Below are positions 25,884-33,560 of a stretch of DNA of 64,000 nucleotides, in pieces. The notes beneath the pieces are model-generated. The model did not search any database and was not told the DNA's origin. It saw nothing but the letters and a program-made list of their open reading frames with translations. The position numbers were made by a program, and so were the translations under genes. Numbering within the stretch: the stretch's first letter is position 1; each line of letters starts with the position of its first letter. The DNA is taken from contig CAWGEV010000008.1 in the NCBI GenBank assembly GCA_963821705.1, positions 1 to 64,000 on the forward strand. Direction: 5' to 3'. Origin of the DNA: DASUPK01 sp963821705 (GTDB taxonomy: Bacteria > Actinomycetota > Thermoleophilia > Solirubrobacterales > 70-9).

Positions 25884-26294
25884 GGGCAGCAGCAGCTGGT
25901 TCTGGGCGGATGGCCGCTCGGGTCCGACGTTGAAGCTGAACGGCGCCACGGCGAACCCGTCGACGCTTGCCTCGTAGCTCCCGGTCTTCATCTGGACGCT
26001 GATGGTGCCGGTGTCCCCGGGAGCGATCGGATCGCTGGTGGCGTCGACCGGTCCGTGGATCGCCAGGCTGCCGGTCCGGTTCGTCAGGTTCGCGACGGTG
26101 AAGTTGACCAGGCCTGCGCCGAACTCCTTGGGCGAGACAGCGATGCCCGACGGGGCCATGCTCACGCTCACCTGCGCCGGAATCGGGGGACGCGGATCGT
26201 TCTTGAAGTCATTGCCCCCGCAGCCCGCGATCACGAGGCCCACCAGCAGGGCGGCCATGACGAGCAGCGCTGTGCCCCTCCTCCTCCGCAGCAT
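25881..26294 (-). CDS. Predicted lipoprotein, cupredoxin-like size
   Basis: 137 residues. The signal peptide RRRRGTALLVMAALLVGLVI ends in a lipobox (VIAGC), so the mature protein is lipid-anchored outside the membrane. The mature part is a single beta-rich domain (AQVSVSMAPSGIAVSPKEFG, GLVNFTVANLTNRTGSLAIH, GTISVQMKTGSYEASVDG). The order resembles copper-protein-like (cupredoxin) folds but the metal ligands (His, Cys, Met set) are not evident, only one His in AIHG. The ygfZ gene is 45 bases upstream on the same strand. Confidence 0.65.
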   Translation of the reverse strand: MLRRRRGTALLVMAALLVGLVIAGCGGNDFKNDPRPPIPAQVSVSMAPSGIAVSPKEFGAGLVNFTVANLTNRTGSLAIHGPVDATSDPIAPGDTGTISVQMKTGSYEASVDGFAVAPFSFNVGPERPSAQNQLLLP

Positions 26295-26339
26295 GCGCCG
26301 AGGAATCTAGCCGAACGGCGGGACGCGCAGCGGCAGTGG

Positions 26340-27299
26340 CTAGGCCGAGAAGGGCAGGTCCGCGAGCTCGGCCGTCACCCCGTCGTCGCCGACGGCGAGT
26401 CGCTCGCCCTCGGCCGCCTCCCTTCGCACGATCGCCAGCGCGATCGCACCGAGCGCGGGGGAGAGGCACGCGGTCCCGATCGTCCCCACCTCGCGGTCCC
26501 CGAGACGGATCGAATCACCGTGCGCCGCCGGCCCGCTCAGCCGCAGGCCGCGCAGGGTCCGGTTGGGCTTTCCCCTGTAGTGAAGCCGGGCCACCGGCTC
26601 CTGGCCGATGTAGCAGCCCTTCTCGAAGTCGACCGCACGCTCGACGATGCCGGCCTCCGCCGGCATGGACTCGGCGCCCATATCCAGACCGAACCGCGGC
26701 CTGCCGGACTCGACACGCACGATCTCCGCTGCTTCCTCGCTCACCCGCACGGCCCCGGCGGCCCGCAACAGCTCCTCTAGGGCCGCGGAGTCCTCCGATC
26801 TGACCACCAGGTCGACGCCGAGGTCGGTGGCGACGGCGAGGATGTCCGTGCCGTCCCACTGGCGGAACCGCTGGGCGTGCTCGGGCCCGAGGCCCTCGAA
26901 GCCCGACAGCACGGCCGCCTGCGGGCCGATCAGCGAGACGATCGACCAGAGCTCCCGGACGTCCTCGATCTCGACCTCGCGGCCGATGCTGTAGGTGCGA
27001 AGGTGCTTCAGAACCGCTTCGGCCGGGCCCGGCTCGAGGTCGAGCCAGATCTCGCCGCTCTCTAGCCGCAGGACGCGCAGGTCGGACTCGAGGTGTCCCT
27101 TCCGGTCGAGCAGCGCGGCGTAGCAGCCTCCCTGCGGCTCGACGGCCTCGATGTCGTTGGTGAGCTGACCCTGGAGGTACTCGGCGGCGTCGGGTCCCTT
27201 CACCAGCAGCATCGCCCTGCTCCTGACCACATAGCCGGCCTCCTCTCGCAGGGCGCGGTACTGCCCGTCGAGCTCAACCGCTGTCGCCGTCTCGGTCAT
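26340..27299 (-). CDS. ygfZ: Folate-binding YgfZ/GcvT-like protein
   Basis: 319 residues. YgfZ proteins use tetrahydrofolate and support iron-sulfur cluster assembly or repair. The diagnostic motif KGCYIGQEPVARLHYRG is at ~residue 235, preceded by GIVERAVDFE. The N-terminus LLVKGPDAAEYLQGQLTNDI matches the aminomethyltransferase-like fold. Start ATG 27299; the open frame runs much further upstream through the mntR region but without homology. It is divergent from mntR, with an inverted repeat in the 93-base gap. Confidence 0.9.
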   Translation of the reverse strand: MTETATAVELDGQYRALREEAGYVVRSRAMLLVKGPDAAEYLQGQLTNDIEAVEPQGGCYAALLDRKGHLESDLRVLRLESGEIWLDLEPGPAEAVLKHLRTYSIGREVEIEDVRELWSIVSLIGPQAAVLSGFEGLGPEHAQRFRQWDGTDILAVATDLGVDLVVRSEDSAALEELLRAAGAVRVSEEAAEIVRVESGRPRFGLDMGAESMPAEAGIVERAVDFEKGCYIGQEPVARLHYRGKPNRTLRGLRLSGPAAHGDSIRLGDREVGTIGTACLSPALGAIALAIVRREAAEGERLAVGDDGVTAELADLPFSA

Positions 27300-27339
27300 G
27301 GAGCGATTGTAGGAAGCGCCCTCGACCGGCTCGGCCTTC

Positions 27340-27365
27340 CAGAAGTTAGTTCTACCTAACTTCTG
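27340..27365. promoter_or_regulatory. Operator candidate for the MntR-type regulator
   Basis: CAGAAGTTAG-TTCTAC-CTAACTTCTG is a perfect inverted repeat with 10-base arms (27340-27349 and 27356-27365) and a six-base spacer. It lies 27 bases before the mntR start and 40 bases before the divergent ygfZ. DtxR/MntR-family repressors bind palindromes of this size with TTAG...CTAA cores when Mn or Fe is bound, so repression of mntR-mntH is likely, and ygfZ may also be affected. Confidence 0.7.
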
Positions 27366-27392
27366 AGTTCGGATCTGCTTCAATACCGCGCA

Positions 27393-28100
27393 GTGTCCGC
27401 GCAGGCTCACAACGCGCATCCGAAGCGACGCACCAACGAGGGCGCCGAGAACTACGCAAAGGCGCTCTACGAGCTGCAGGGGCGCGACCTCAGCCCGGTC
27501 GGGACGACGGCGGTCGCGCAGCGGCTCGGCGTGACGCCCGCCTCGGCGTCGGGAATGCTGAAGCGGCTGGCCGACGAGGGCGTCGTCGAGTACGCGCCCT
27601 ACCGCGGCGCGCGGCTGACGCCCGAGGGCGAGCGGATCGCGCTCGAGATGGTCCGGCACCACCGTCTGATCGAGCTCTTCCTGGCCGAGGTCCTGGGCAT
27701 GGCCTGGGACCGGGTGCACGCCGAGGCGGAGGTCCTGGAGCACCACATCTCCGAGGAGCTGGAGGAGCTGATCGCCGCCAAGCTGGGCCAGCCCGACATC
27801 GACCCCCACGGCGATCCGATCCCGGACCGCGACCTCGAGGTCGGCGCAGACGACTCGGTCCCTCTCACCGACCTCGAGCCGGGTGAGAGCGGCGAACTCA
27901 CCCGCGTCTCGGACAGCGACGCTTCGATGCTCCGCTACCTCGCCGAGCGCGACATCCATCCGGGGGTGAGCGTTCGGGTCAAGAGCCGCGAGCCGTTCGG
28001 TGGGCCGGTGATGGTCGAGATCGGGGGCCGGACGCACGGGCTGGGCCAGGAGCTGGCCGACTGCATGCGGGTGCGGCGGCAGGGCAAGGGCCGCGGATGA
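27393..28100 (+). CDS. mntR: DtxR/MntR-family metal-dependent regulator
   Basis: 235 residues, GTG start. Order: winged helix (ENYAKALYELQG, VAQRLGVTPASASGMLKRL, GVVEYAPYRGARLTPEGE; residues ~18-75), metal-binding dimerisation domain (MVRHHRLIELFLAEVLGM, RVHAEAEVLEHHISEELEEL), and a C-terminal FeoA/SH3-like domain (ISPGVSVRVKS-like, PVMVEIGGRTHGLGQELAD). The His/Glu-rich centre supplies metal ligands. Its stop overlaps the start of mntH (ATGA), so it controls and is cotranscribed with a manganese transporter. The large upstream palindrome is its probable operator. Confidence 0.9.
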   Translation: MSAQAHNAHPKRRTNEGAENYAKALYELQGRDLSPVGTTAVAQRLGVTPASASGMLKRLADEGVVEYAPYRGARLTPEGERIALEMVRHHRLIELFLAEVLGMAWDRVHAEAEVLEHHISEELEELIAAKLGQPDIDPHGDPIPDRDLEVGADDSVPLTDLEPGESGELTRVSDSDASMLRYLAERDIHPGVSVRVKSREPFGGPVMVEIGGRTHGLGQELADCMRVRRQGKGRG

Positions 28101-29476
28101 GGGACGACCTCTCGGTCTCGGACGACGTCGGCCTCGCCGATCCCGTCCCTGGAGAGCTCTCGGCGCCGTCGGCAGGCGGGAACGAACTCGGTGGCGTCGA
28201 GGACGTCCTGCCGGGCGAGGCGGCGGTCGCCCGCGCCGCCCGGCGCTCGCTGGACGGCCACTCTCGAGGCCTCCCAAGGATCTGGCCGTTCCTGGGTCCG
28301 GCGTTCATCGCGGCCGTGGCGTACATCGATCCGGGGAACTTCGCCACCAACATCGCCGGCGGGGCGAAGTTCGGGTACCTGCTGCTCTGGGTCGTCCTCG
28401 CGGCCAACCTGATCGCCATGGTGGTGCAGACCCAGTCCGCCAAGCTCGGGATCGCGACGGGGCGAAACCTGGCGGAGGCGTGCCGGGACAGGTTCTCGCG
28501 GCGCACTTCGCTCGGACTCTGGGTCCAGGCGGAGATCGTGGCGGCGGCATGCGATGTCGCCGAGGTCGTCGGCGCGGCGCTGGGCCTGAATCTGCTCTTC
28601 GGCATCCCGCTCTTCCCCGCCGGCCTGCTCGCGGGCGCTGGCGCCTTCGCCATCCTCGCGCTGCAGCAGAAGGGATTCCGCCGGCTCGAGGCCGGAATCG
28701 TCGTGATGGTCGGCGTGGTCGTGGCCGGGTTCGCGTTCGAGATCCTCGAGTCGCATCCCGACGGGGGCGAGGCCCTCAGCCATTTGTTCGTCCCGGGGTT
28801 CGCGGGCACCGAGAGCATCCTGCTGGCGACGGGGATCATCGGCGCGACGGTGATGCCGCACGTCATCTACCTCCATTCGGCGCTGACCCAGAGGCGAATC
28901 GTCGGGCGGGACGAGAAGGAGAAGCGCCAGATCCTGCGCTTCGAGCGGGTCGACGTGGTGATCGCGATGGCGCTGGCCGGGGCCGTGAACCTTTCGATGA
29001 TGGTGATGGCCGCGGCGCTCTTCCACGACAGCGGCCTGGTCGGCATCGACACGATCCAGGGCGCCTATGACGGCCTCAAGGAGCTGGTCTCACCCGGGGC
29101 GGCCACGATCTTCGGCGTCGCGTTGCTCGCCTCCGGCTTCGCCTCCTCCTCGGTCGGGACGATGGCGGGCCAGGTCGTCATGCAGGGCTTCATCAGGCGG
29201 CGGATCCCGATCTTCGTGCGCCGCGCGATCACGCTCGCGCCGGCTCTGATCGTCCTCGGAGCCGGGATCAACCCGACCGGCGCGTTGGTCGGCAGCCAGG
29301 TGGTGCTCTCCTTCGGGATTCCCTTCGCTCTCGTCCCGCTCGTGATGTTCACGCGGCGGAAGGACCTGATGGGCTCGCTCGCCAACCCGAGGTGGCTCAC
29401 CGCGCTCACCGCTGTCCTCTCGGCCCTGATCATCGCGCTGAACGTCTTCCTGCTCGAGCAGGTCTTGATCGGCTAG
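28097..29476 (+). CDS. mntH: Nramp-family divalent metal (Mn2+/Fe2+) transporter
   Basis: 459 residues with about eleven membrane segments. The metal-binding motif of the first segment is VAYIDPGNFATNI, and the sixth segment has the partner GATVMPHVIYLH; the conserved Q-x-A-K region appears as QTQSAKLGIATGRNLAE. The ~65-residue hydrophilic N-terminus is longer than usual. It takes up Mn2+ (or Fe2+) with protons. Translation is coupled to mntR by ATGA. The stop lies in the 71-bp stop-codon repeat. Confidence 0.92.
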   Translation: MRDDLSVSDDVGLADPVPGELSAPSAGGNELGGVEDVLPGEAAVARAARRSLDGHSRGLPRIWPFLGPAFIAAVAYIDPGNFATNIAGGAKFGYLLLWVVLAANLIAMVVQTQSAKLGIATGRNLAEACRDRFSRRTSLGLWVQAEIVAAACDVAEVVGAALGLNLLFGIPLFPAGLLAGAGAFAILALQQKGFRRLEAGIVVMVGVVVAGFAFEILESHPDGGEALSHLFVPGFAGTESILLATGIIGATVMPHVIYLHSALTQRRIVGRDEKEKRQILRFERVDVVIAMALAGAVNLSMMVMAAALFHDSGLVGIDTIQGAYDGLKELVSPGAATIFGVALLASGFASSSVGTMAGQVVMQGFIRRRIPIFVRRAITLAPALIVLGAGINPTGALVGSQVVLSFGIPFALVPLVMFTRRKDLMGSLANPRWLTALTAVLSALIIALNVFLLEQVLIG

Positions 29477-29543
29477 CGGCTGTCAGGCCGCTCCATCTAG
29501 GAGCGAAGGGCGAAGCCCGAAGCGACTTGTGCGGGGCGGCCGC
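29473..29543 (+). repeat. 71-bp interspersed repeat, copy 2, at the mntH stop codon
   Basis: Same element as 4645-4715, here downstream of mntH and in the same orientation relative to the gene: CTAG with the stop codon first, then a hairpin region. Its length is identical and ~60 of 71 bases match. Differences cluster in the loop (near 29508) and in the arm next to the stop codon. Confidence 0.7.
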
Positions 29544-29589
29544 TACAGCCGCGATTTGGTGGCGAAGCCGTCCGTATTACCCTGTATCT

Positions 29590-29952
29590 GTGGCCCTCGC
29601 CCAGGACTTCGAGGCGGTCGTCGAGACGCTCCCCGACGACTGGACCGATCTGGAGCTGGATCTGCGGATCGCCGATGAGGCCCGCTACGTCGACGCGGCG
29701 GTGATGCTCTCGCGGGTCAACGCGCAGCCGTACTCTCGCGCCGACTGGCACTGGCGGATCAACGTCGCCCACCGCTTCGGCCACGCCGCCGCGGCCGAAA
29801 CCGTGCGAGGTGTGATGGAGCGGATGGACAGGGAGAACATCGCCGGGGAGCTCCGCGTGCGGGATGCGCAGGAGGGCCGGGCCGAGGTCCAGCAGTGGTG
29901 GGGCCGGCCGGAGAGCGTCCGGCGCGACTTCCTGCGGCGGCGCAGCCTCTAG
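29590..29952 (+). CDS. Hypothetical protein
   Basis: 120 residues from GTG 29590, mostly alpha-helical and acidic at the start (FEAVVETLPDDWTDLELDL) and basic at the end (ESVRRDFLRRRSL). The middle reads ADWHWRINVAHRFGHAAAAE. I do not recognise a domain. No good ribosome site is seen, so the start could be internal. Its stop TAG touches the stop of the convergent GGDEF-EAL gene. Confidence 0.6.
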   Translation: MALAQDFEAVVETLPDDWTDLELDLRIADEARYVDAAVMLSRVNAQPYSRADWHWRINVAHRFGHAAAAETVRGVMERMDRENIAGELRVRDAQEGRAEVQQWWGRPESVRRDFLRRRSL

Positions 29953-31944
29953 CTAGACGAACCGTTCCGGATCTGGGACCCGAAAGAGGGACTGGATCAC
30001 CGACGCCAGCTGATTGGAGACGATCCGGGCCCGGTTGATCTCCGTCCGGGTCCAGGGACGCTCCTCGTGGCACATCGCCTCGACGATTCCGAGGCTCTCC
30101 CCGTGGTGCACGACTGGGACCATCAGCAGGGTTCGATAGCCGAGCGAGAACATCAGCTCGACCTCGGCCCGGTCCGCCCGCGGGTCGCCGACCATCACCT
30201 GCACCGCCTCCTGCCGGTCGAGGACCCGGCTGGTGGTCGGGTATTCGTCGACGGGGAAGAACTCGCCGTGGGGCTGTTTGCCGCTCTCGGCCAGGGTCTC
30301 GATGACGCCCATTCCCGCATGCCATTGCGAGAGGGAGACCTTGTCGGCGTGCAGCTCGCCCGCGATCAGGTCGAGGGCGCTGTAGAGGTCGGTGCGAGAC
30401 CGCGCGTTCGCCAGGCGGGCGCTGAGGTGCTCGAGGCGGCGGTCGCCTGCGGAGATCGTCGGCGCATCGACTCCCGGCGACGAGACGAGAGCCTTGGCCA
30501 GCGCGTTGCGGCAGGTCTCGGCGGCGGGTGGCGCGACCTCGCTCCACGGCGGGGCGGGGCGGCCGACGGCGAAGCCCTGGCCGCAGGGGACGTCCAGGTT
30601 GGCGAGGACCTCGATGTCGTCGAAGCTCTCCATTCCCTCTGCGCAGACGGTCGCGCCGACGCGCCGGGCGAAGCGGACCAGCGATTCGACCAGTGCCATT
30701 CGCACAGGATCCGAGTGGATCGCCCGCGTCAGCTCGAGATCGAGCTTGACGATGTCGGGTCGCACCCACATGACCTGCTTGAGCCCGGCGTAGCCGGCGC
30801 CCGCGTCGTCGATCGCGATCCGCGCGCCGCGCTCACGAAGCGTGGCGAGCGAGTTCGCGAGCAGCCTGTCGCCGACGTACACCTCGTGCTCGGTCAGCTC
30901 GATGATCAAGTCCGAGAGGTCGTCGGGGAGGACGCTCTTCACGGCGTCGGTCGAGAGGGCCGAAGGGCTGACGTTGATCGCGAGGTGGGTGCCCGGCGGA
31001 CGGCCGATCGGCTCGAGTGCGGCCCGGATCGCAGCGGCTTCCAGCTCGGGGCCGAGGCCACAGGCGTTCGCCTGCGCGAACCAGGTCGAGGGCGGGCGTT
31101 CGGGAGCGTCGGGGAAGCGGGCCAGCGCCTCGTAGCCGATCAGGCGGCCGGTGGTGAGGGAAGCGACCGGCTGGTAGAGAGGCGCGATTGCGCGCTCGTC
31201 CAGGATGCGCAGGATCTCGGAGCGCTGCGGGGCGTCGCCGCTGAGCCGGACGTGGTCAGGGTCGAAGAGGCGGGTCCTCGACTTTCCGGAGCGCTTCGCC
31301 CAGTAGAGGGCGCCCTCGGCCAGCTGCAGGAGCGAGTTGGCGCTCTCGGCGTCCACCGGGTAGACGGCCACGCCGGCGGAGCAGGTGAGGTCAGAGCCGG
31401 CCGGGGAGAGCCCGGCGATTGCGGTCCTCATGCGCTCCGCGATCTCGTGTGCGGTCTCGGCGCCGGTTCTCGGGAGGATCAGGGCGAACTCCCCGCCGCC
31501 GGTGCGAGCCGCCGTGTCTCCGCGGCGGACCGCCTGGCGCAGGTGGGCCCCGACCTCCTGCAGCACGCCGTCCCCGAACGGGTGTCCGTGCCGCTCGTTG
31601 ATCGCCTTGAAGTCGTCGAGGTCGAGGGCGACGAGAGCCACCGGCTCGCGCTCGACCGCCGCGCGGCGCAGCTCGCTGCGGAGCGCCTCCTGGAAGCCCC
31701 GGTGATTGGTCAGGCCGGTGAGCGTGTCGGTCTCGGCGAGATCACGGAGCTGCGACTGCTGGCGGTAGAGAACCGCGGTGAGGATCACGGTCAGCGCCAT
31801 TCCCCCGACGGTCACCGTGGCGAGCGTGTGATCGTCTCGAGCGATCGCCAGCCCGAAGATGCAGCCCCAGAGCAGGGAGAAGCCGATGGCGGCCCAAGGC
31901 ACCACCCGACGGTGCGAACTCCGAGGATTGGGGATTCGCCCCAC
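29953..31944 (-). CDS. GGDEF-EAL-GAF protein, c-di-GMP phosphodiesterase candidate
   Basis: 663 residues. Two membrane segments (~15-55), a GGDEF domain (~70-225), an EAL domain (~235-480) and a C-terminal GAF domain (~505-655). The cyclase motif is ARTGGGEFALILP: GGGEF instead of GG(D/E)EF, lacking the metal-binding acid, so cyclase activity is unlikely. The EAL domain looks complete: YEALARFPDAP, INVSPSALS, IELTEHEVYVGD, IAIDDAGAGYAGLKQVM, DIVKLDLELTRA and CAEGMESFDD. It probably hydrolyses c-di-GMP at the membrane, tuned by the dead GGDEF and the GAF sensor. The small receiver-like gene is divergent from it. Confidence 0.9.
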   Translation of the reverse strand: MGRIPNPRSSHRRVVPWAAIGFSLLWGCIFGLAIARDDHTLATVTVGGMALTVILTAVLYRQQSQLRDLAETDTLTGLTNHRGFQEALRSELRRAAVEREPVALVALDLDDFKAINERHGHPFGDGVLQEVGAHLRQAVRRGDTAARTGGGEFALILPRTGAETAHEIAERMRTAIAGLSPAGSDLTCSAGVAVYPVDAESANSLLQLAEGALYWAKRSGKSRTRLFDPDHVRLSGDAPQRSEILRILDERAIAPLYQPVASLTTGRLIGYEALARFPDAPERPPSTWFAQANACGLGPELEAAAIRAALEPIGRPPGTHLAINVSPSALSTDAVKSVLPDDLSDLIIELTEHEVYVGDRLLANSLATLRERGARIAIDDAGAGYAGLKQVMWVRPDIVKLDLELTRAIHSDPVRMALVESLVRFARRVGATVCAEGMESFDDIEVLANLDVPCGQGFAVGRPAPPWSEVAPPAAETCRNALAKALVSSPGVDAPTISAGDRRLEHLSARLANARSRTDLYSALDLIAGELHADKVSLSQWHAGMGVIETLAESGKQPHGEFFPVDEYPTTSRVLDRQEAVQVMVGDPRADRAEVELMFSLGYRTLLMVPVVHHGESLGIVEAMCHEERPWTRTEINRARIVSNQLASVIQSLFRVPDPERFV

Positions 31945-32044
31945 GAGTCAAGTATCGGAACGGCCGTCCAACGCTGCATCCCCGCTTTTTGGTCAAATGG
32001 CGGGGTTGGACACATGATGCGGCGACTCCCAGGGACTTGAATCG

Positions 32045-32362
32045 ATGGCTCGAATCGCCGCGCTGGCGCAGGATCTCATGCTCGCGAGCCGGGTTCGCAC
32101 CTCGCTGGAGGCCAGCGGGCACGAGGTCGAGCAGGACTCCGAGCTCCCCGATGAGCTCGACGGATTCGATCTGGTCGTGGCCGACCTCGACGCGGTTGCG
32201 CCCGAGAAGCTCGCCGGCCTGGGCGTGCCTGTGATCGGCTTCTACCAGCACACGGACGTCGACACCAAGACCCGCGCCGAGGAAGCCGGCCTGGCCTTCA
32301 CCGTCCCGCGCAGTCGCATGGTCAGGGAGCTGCCGGAGCTGGTCGAGCGAGCACTCGCCTGA
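32045..32362 (+). CDS. Small receiver-like protein, degenerate
   Basis: 105 residues. The strand/helix pattern and DLVVADLDAV (a possible phospho-Asp) followed by VPVIGFYQH resemble a CheY-like receiver, but the N-terminal acid pair is missing (start is MARIAALAQDLML) and the switch Lys is replaced in FTVPRSR. It may be a pseudo-receiver that does not take phosphate. It is divergent from the c-di-GMP protein, so a shared pathway is possible. A nested hairpin follows its stop. Confidence 0.6.
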   Translation: MARIAALAQDLMLASRVRTSLEASGHEVEQDSELPDELDGFDLVVADLDAVAPEKLAGLGVPVIGFYQHTDVDTKTRAEEAGLAFTVPRSRMVRELPELVERALA

Positions 32363-32364
32363 AC

Positions 32365-32403
32365 TTGGCGCCTTAGTCGCGAATACCGCGAGCTTCGCGC
32401 CAA
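32365..32403. terminator. Nested hairpin, bidirectional terminator candidate
   Basis: Outer arms TTGGCGC (32365-32371) and GCGCCAA (32397-32403) enclose an inner perfect stem TCGCG-AATAC-CGCGA (32377-32391). It fills the 47-base gap between two convergent genes. There is no U-tract, as is common for actinobacteria. Confidence 0.55.
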
Positions 32404-32409
32404 CTCGGG

Positions 32410-33387
32410 CTAGTGGCAGCCGGCGAAGCCCGCTGCGACCCTCGCTCTCCCGAGCGGCGAGATGACCGCCTGCTCCGAGGCCCAGCCGAGCCAGGCATTC
32501 GTCGCCTGGCTCAGGAGAGTGGGCGTCGCCTCCCCATTCCGAGCCGAGAAAGCGTGCGCCGAGGTGAGCGCGCCGAACTGCGCCTGCTGGGTGGAGCGGT
32601 CGAGGTCCGGAACCTCCTTGAGGAGATCGTTCAAGGCCCCCGACGGGTCAGCGCCCAGGGAGCCATAACCGTGTTGCAGCCCGTTCACAAGACCGCGTGC
32701 TTCATCGCAGGTTTTCGGCGTCGTCGCCACCACCAACTCCGGATACCTCGGTGCGCCGAACTGGTCGACCCGGAACTCGCGGATCGGGATTCCCTTCTGC
32801 TGCAGCTCGACGCCCTCGGCGTTCCAGAACCCGGTCGCGGCGTCGACCTTCCCCGCCGCCAGATCGGCGACGGCATTGAAGCCGATCGTCACGCGGTGCA
32901 CTGAGGAGGGGTCGACTCCGCCGGAGCGGAGCACCGTGTCGAGCACGGCGTCGTCGGACGGGACGCCGGTGACGCCGATGGTCTTGCCGGCGAGGTCCGC
33001 GGGGGTGCGGATTGCGGTCGGGTTGCGCGCGATCACCGACGCCAGCGGCCGCTGGACGATCGCCGCGATCGCGACCAGGTCGAGCCCGCGTTCCCGGGCG
33101 ATCCCGAAGTCATTGATGTCCATCACCGCGAAGTCGGCCCGGCCGGTCTCCAGCAGCTTCGCGCTGTCGGCTGCGCTGGACGGCTCCTGGATGTGGAGGT
33201 CGATCCCCGCGTCCTTGAAGTAGTCGTTGGCCTGCGCCGCGTAGATCCCGGAGTGGACGGCGTTCGGCTGGAAGTCGAGGACCAGGGTCGCGCCCCGCGG
33301 CGCGCCCGGTTCAGCGCCGCCCCCTCCGCACCCGAGCAGCCCGGCGCAAGCGAGGGCGGCCGCCAGCAGCGCGGCGACCCGTCTCAT
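32410..33387 (-). CDS. NMT1/THI5-like ABC transporter substrate-binding lipoprotein
   Basis: 325 residues. The lipobox AGLLGC follows a short signal peptide. The binding fold is of the SsuA/ThiY/NMT1 type: VLDFQPNAVHSGIYAAQANDY, DFAVMDINDFGIARERGLDL, DLAGKTIGVTGVPSDDAVLD and AVADLAAGKVDAATGFWNAEG. Proteins of this type catch thiamine precursors, taurine/sulfonates or nitrate. No permease or ATPase gene is next to it, so it is an orphan here, and no riboswitch is visible upstream. Confidence 0.85.
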   Translation of the reverse strand: MRRVAALLAAALACAGLLGCGGGGAEPGAPRGATLVLDFQPNAVHSGIYAAQANDYFKDAGIDLHIQEPSSAADSAKLLETGRADFAVMDINDFGIARERGLDLVAIAAIVQRPLASVIARNPTAIRTPADLAGKTIGVTGVPSDDAVLDTVLRSGGVDPSSVHRVTIGFNAVADLAAGKVDAATGFWNAEGVELQQKGIPIREFRVDQFGAPRYPELVVATTPKTCDEARGLVNGLQHGYGSLGADPSGALNDLLKEVPDLDRSTQQAQFGALTSAHAFSARNGEATPTLLSQATNAWLGWASEQAVISPLGRARVAAGFAGCH

Positions 33388-33488
33388 TCGCGGCCGACCC
33401 TATCCCTAAGGCGCCGGTAAAGGTTGGCTCGCTGGGTCTCGGCCCGGCGGGAATGCAGTTAGACTGCGCGCCGCCCGCGCCCAACTTG

Positions 33489-33530
33489 AACGGGTTGCTC
33501 CTCGGCTGCGCCTCGGAGCACCCTCGCATC
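33489..33530. repeat. Interspersed hairpin repeat (family B), copy 2
   Basis: Matches 8638-8680 at 39 of 43 positions with one base missing. Here it is non-coding and sits 31 bases before the aquaporin start, just upstream of its ribosome site, where the hairpin would lie in the leader of the aquaporin transcript. Confidence 0.6.
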
Positions 33531-33560
33531 CAACGAGAGCTACGAGGAGGTCTTTTCAAA

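Noticed and set aside
32410..33560. TPP riboswitch upstream of the ThiY-like binding protein
   Set aside because: No CTGAGA/ACC thi-box pattern was found in the leader, so a thiamine link is not supported.
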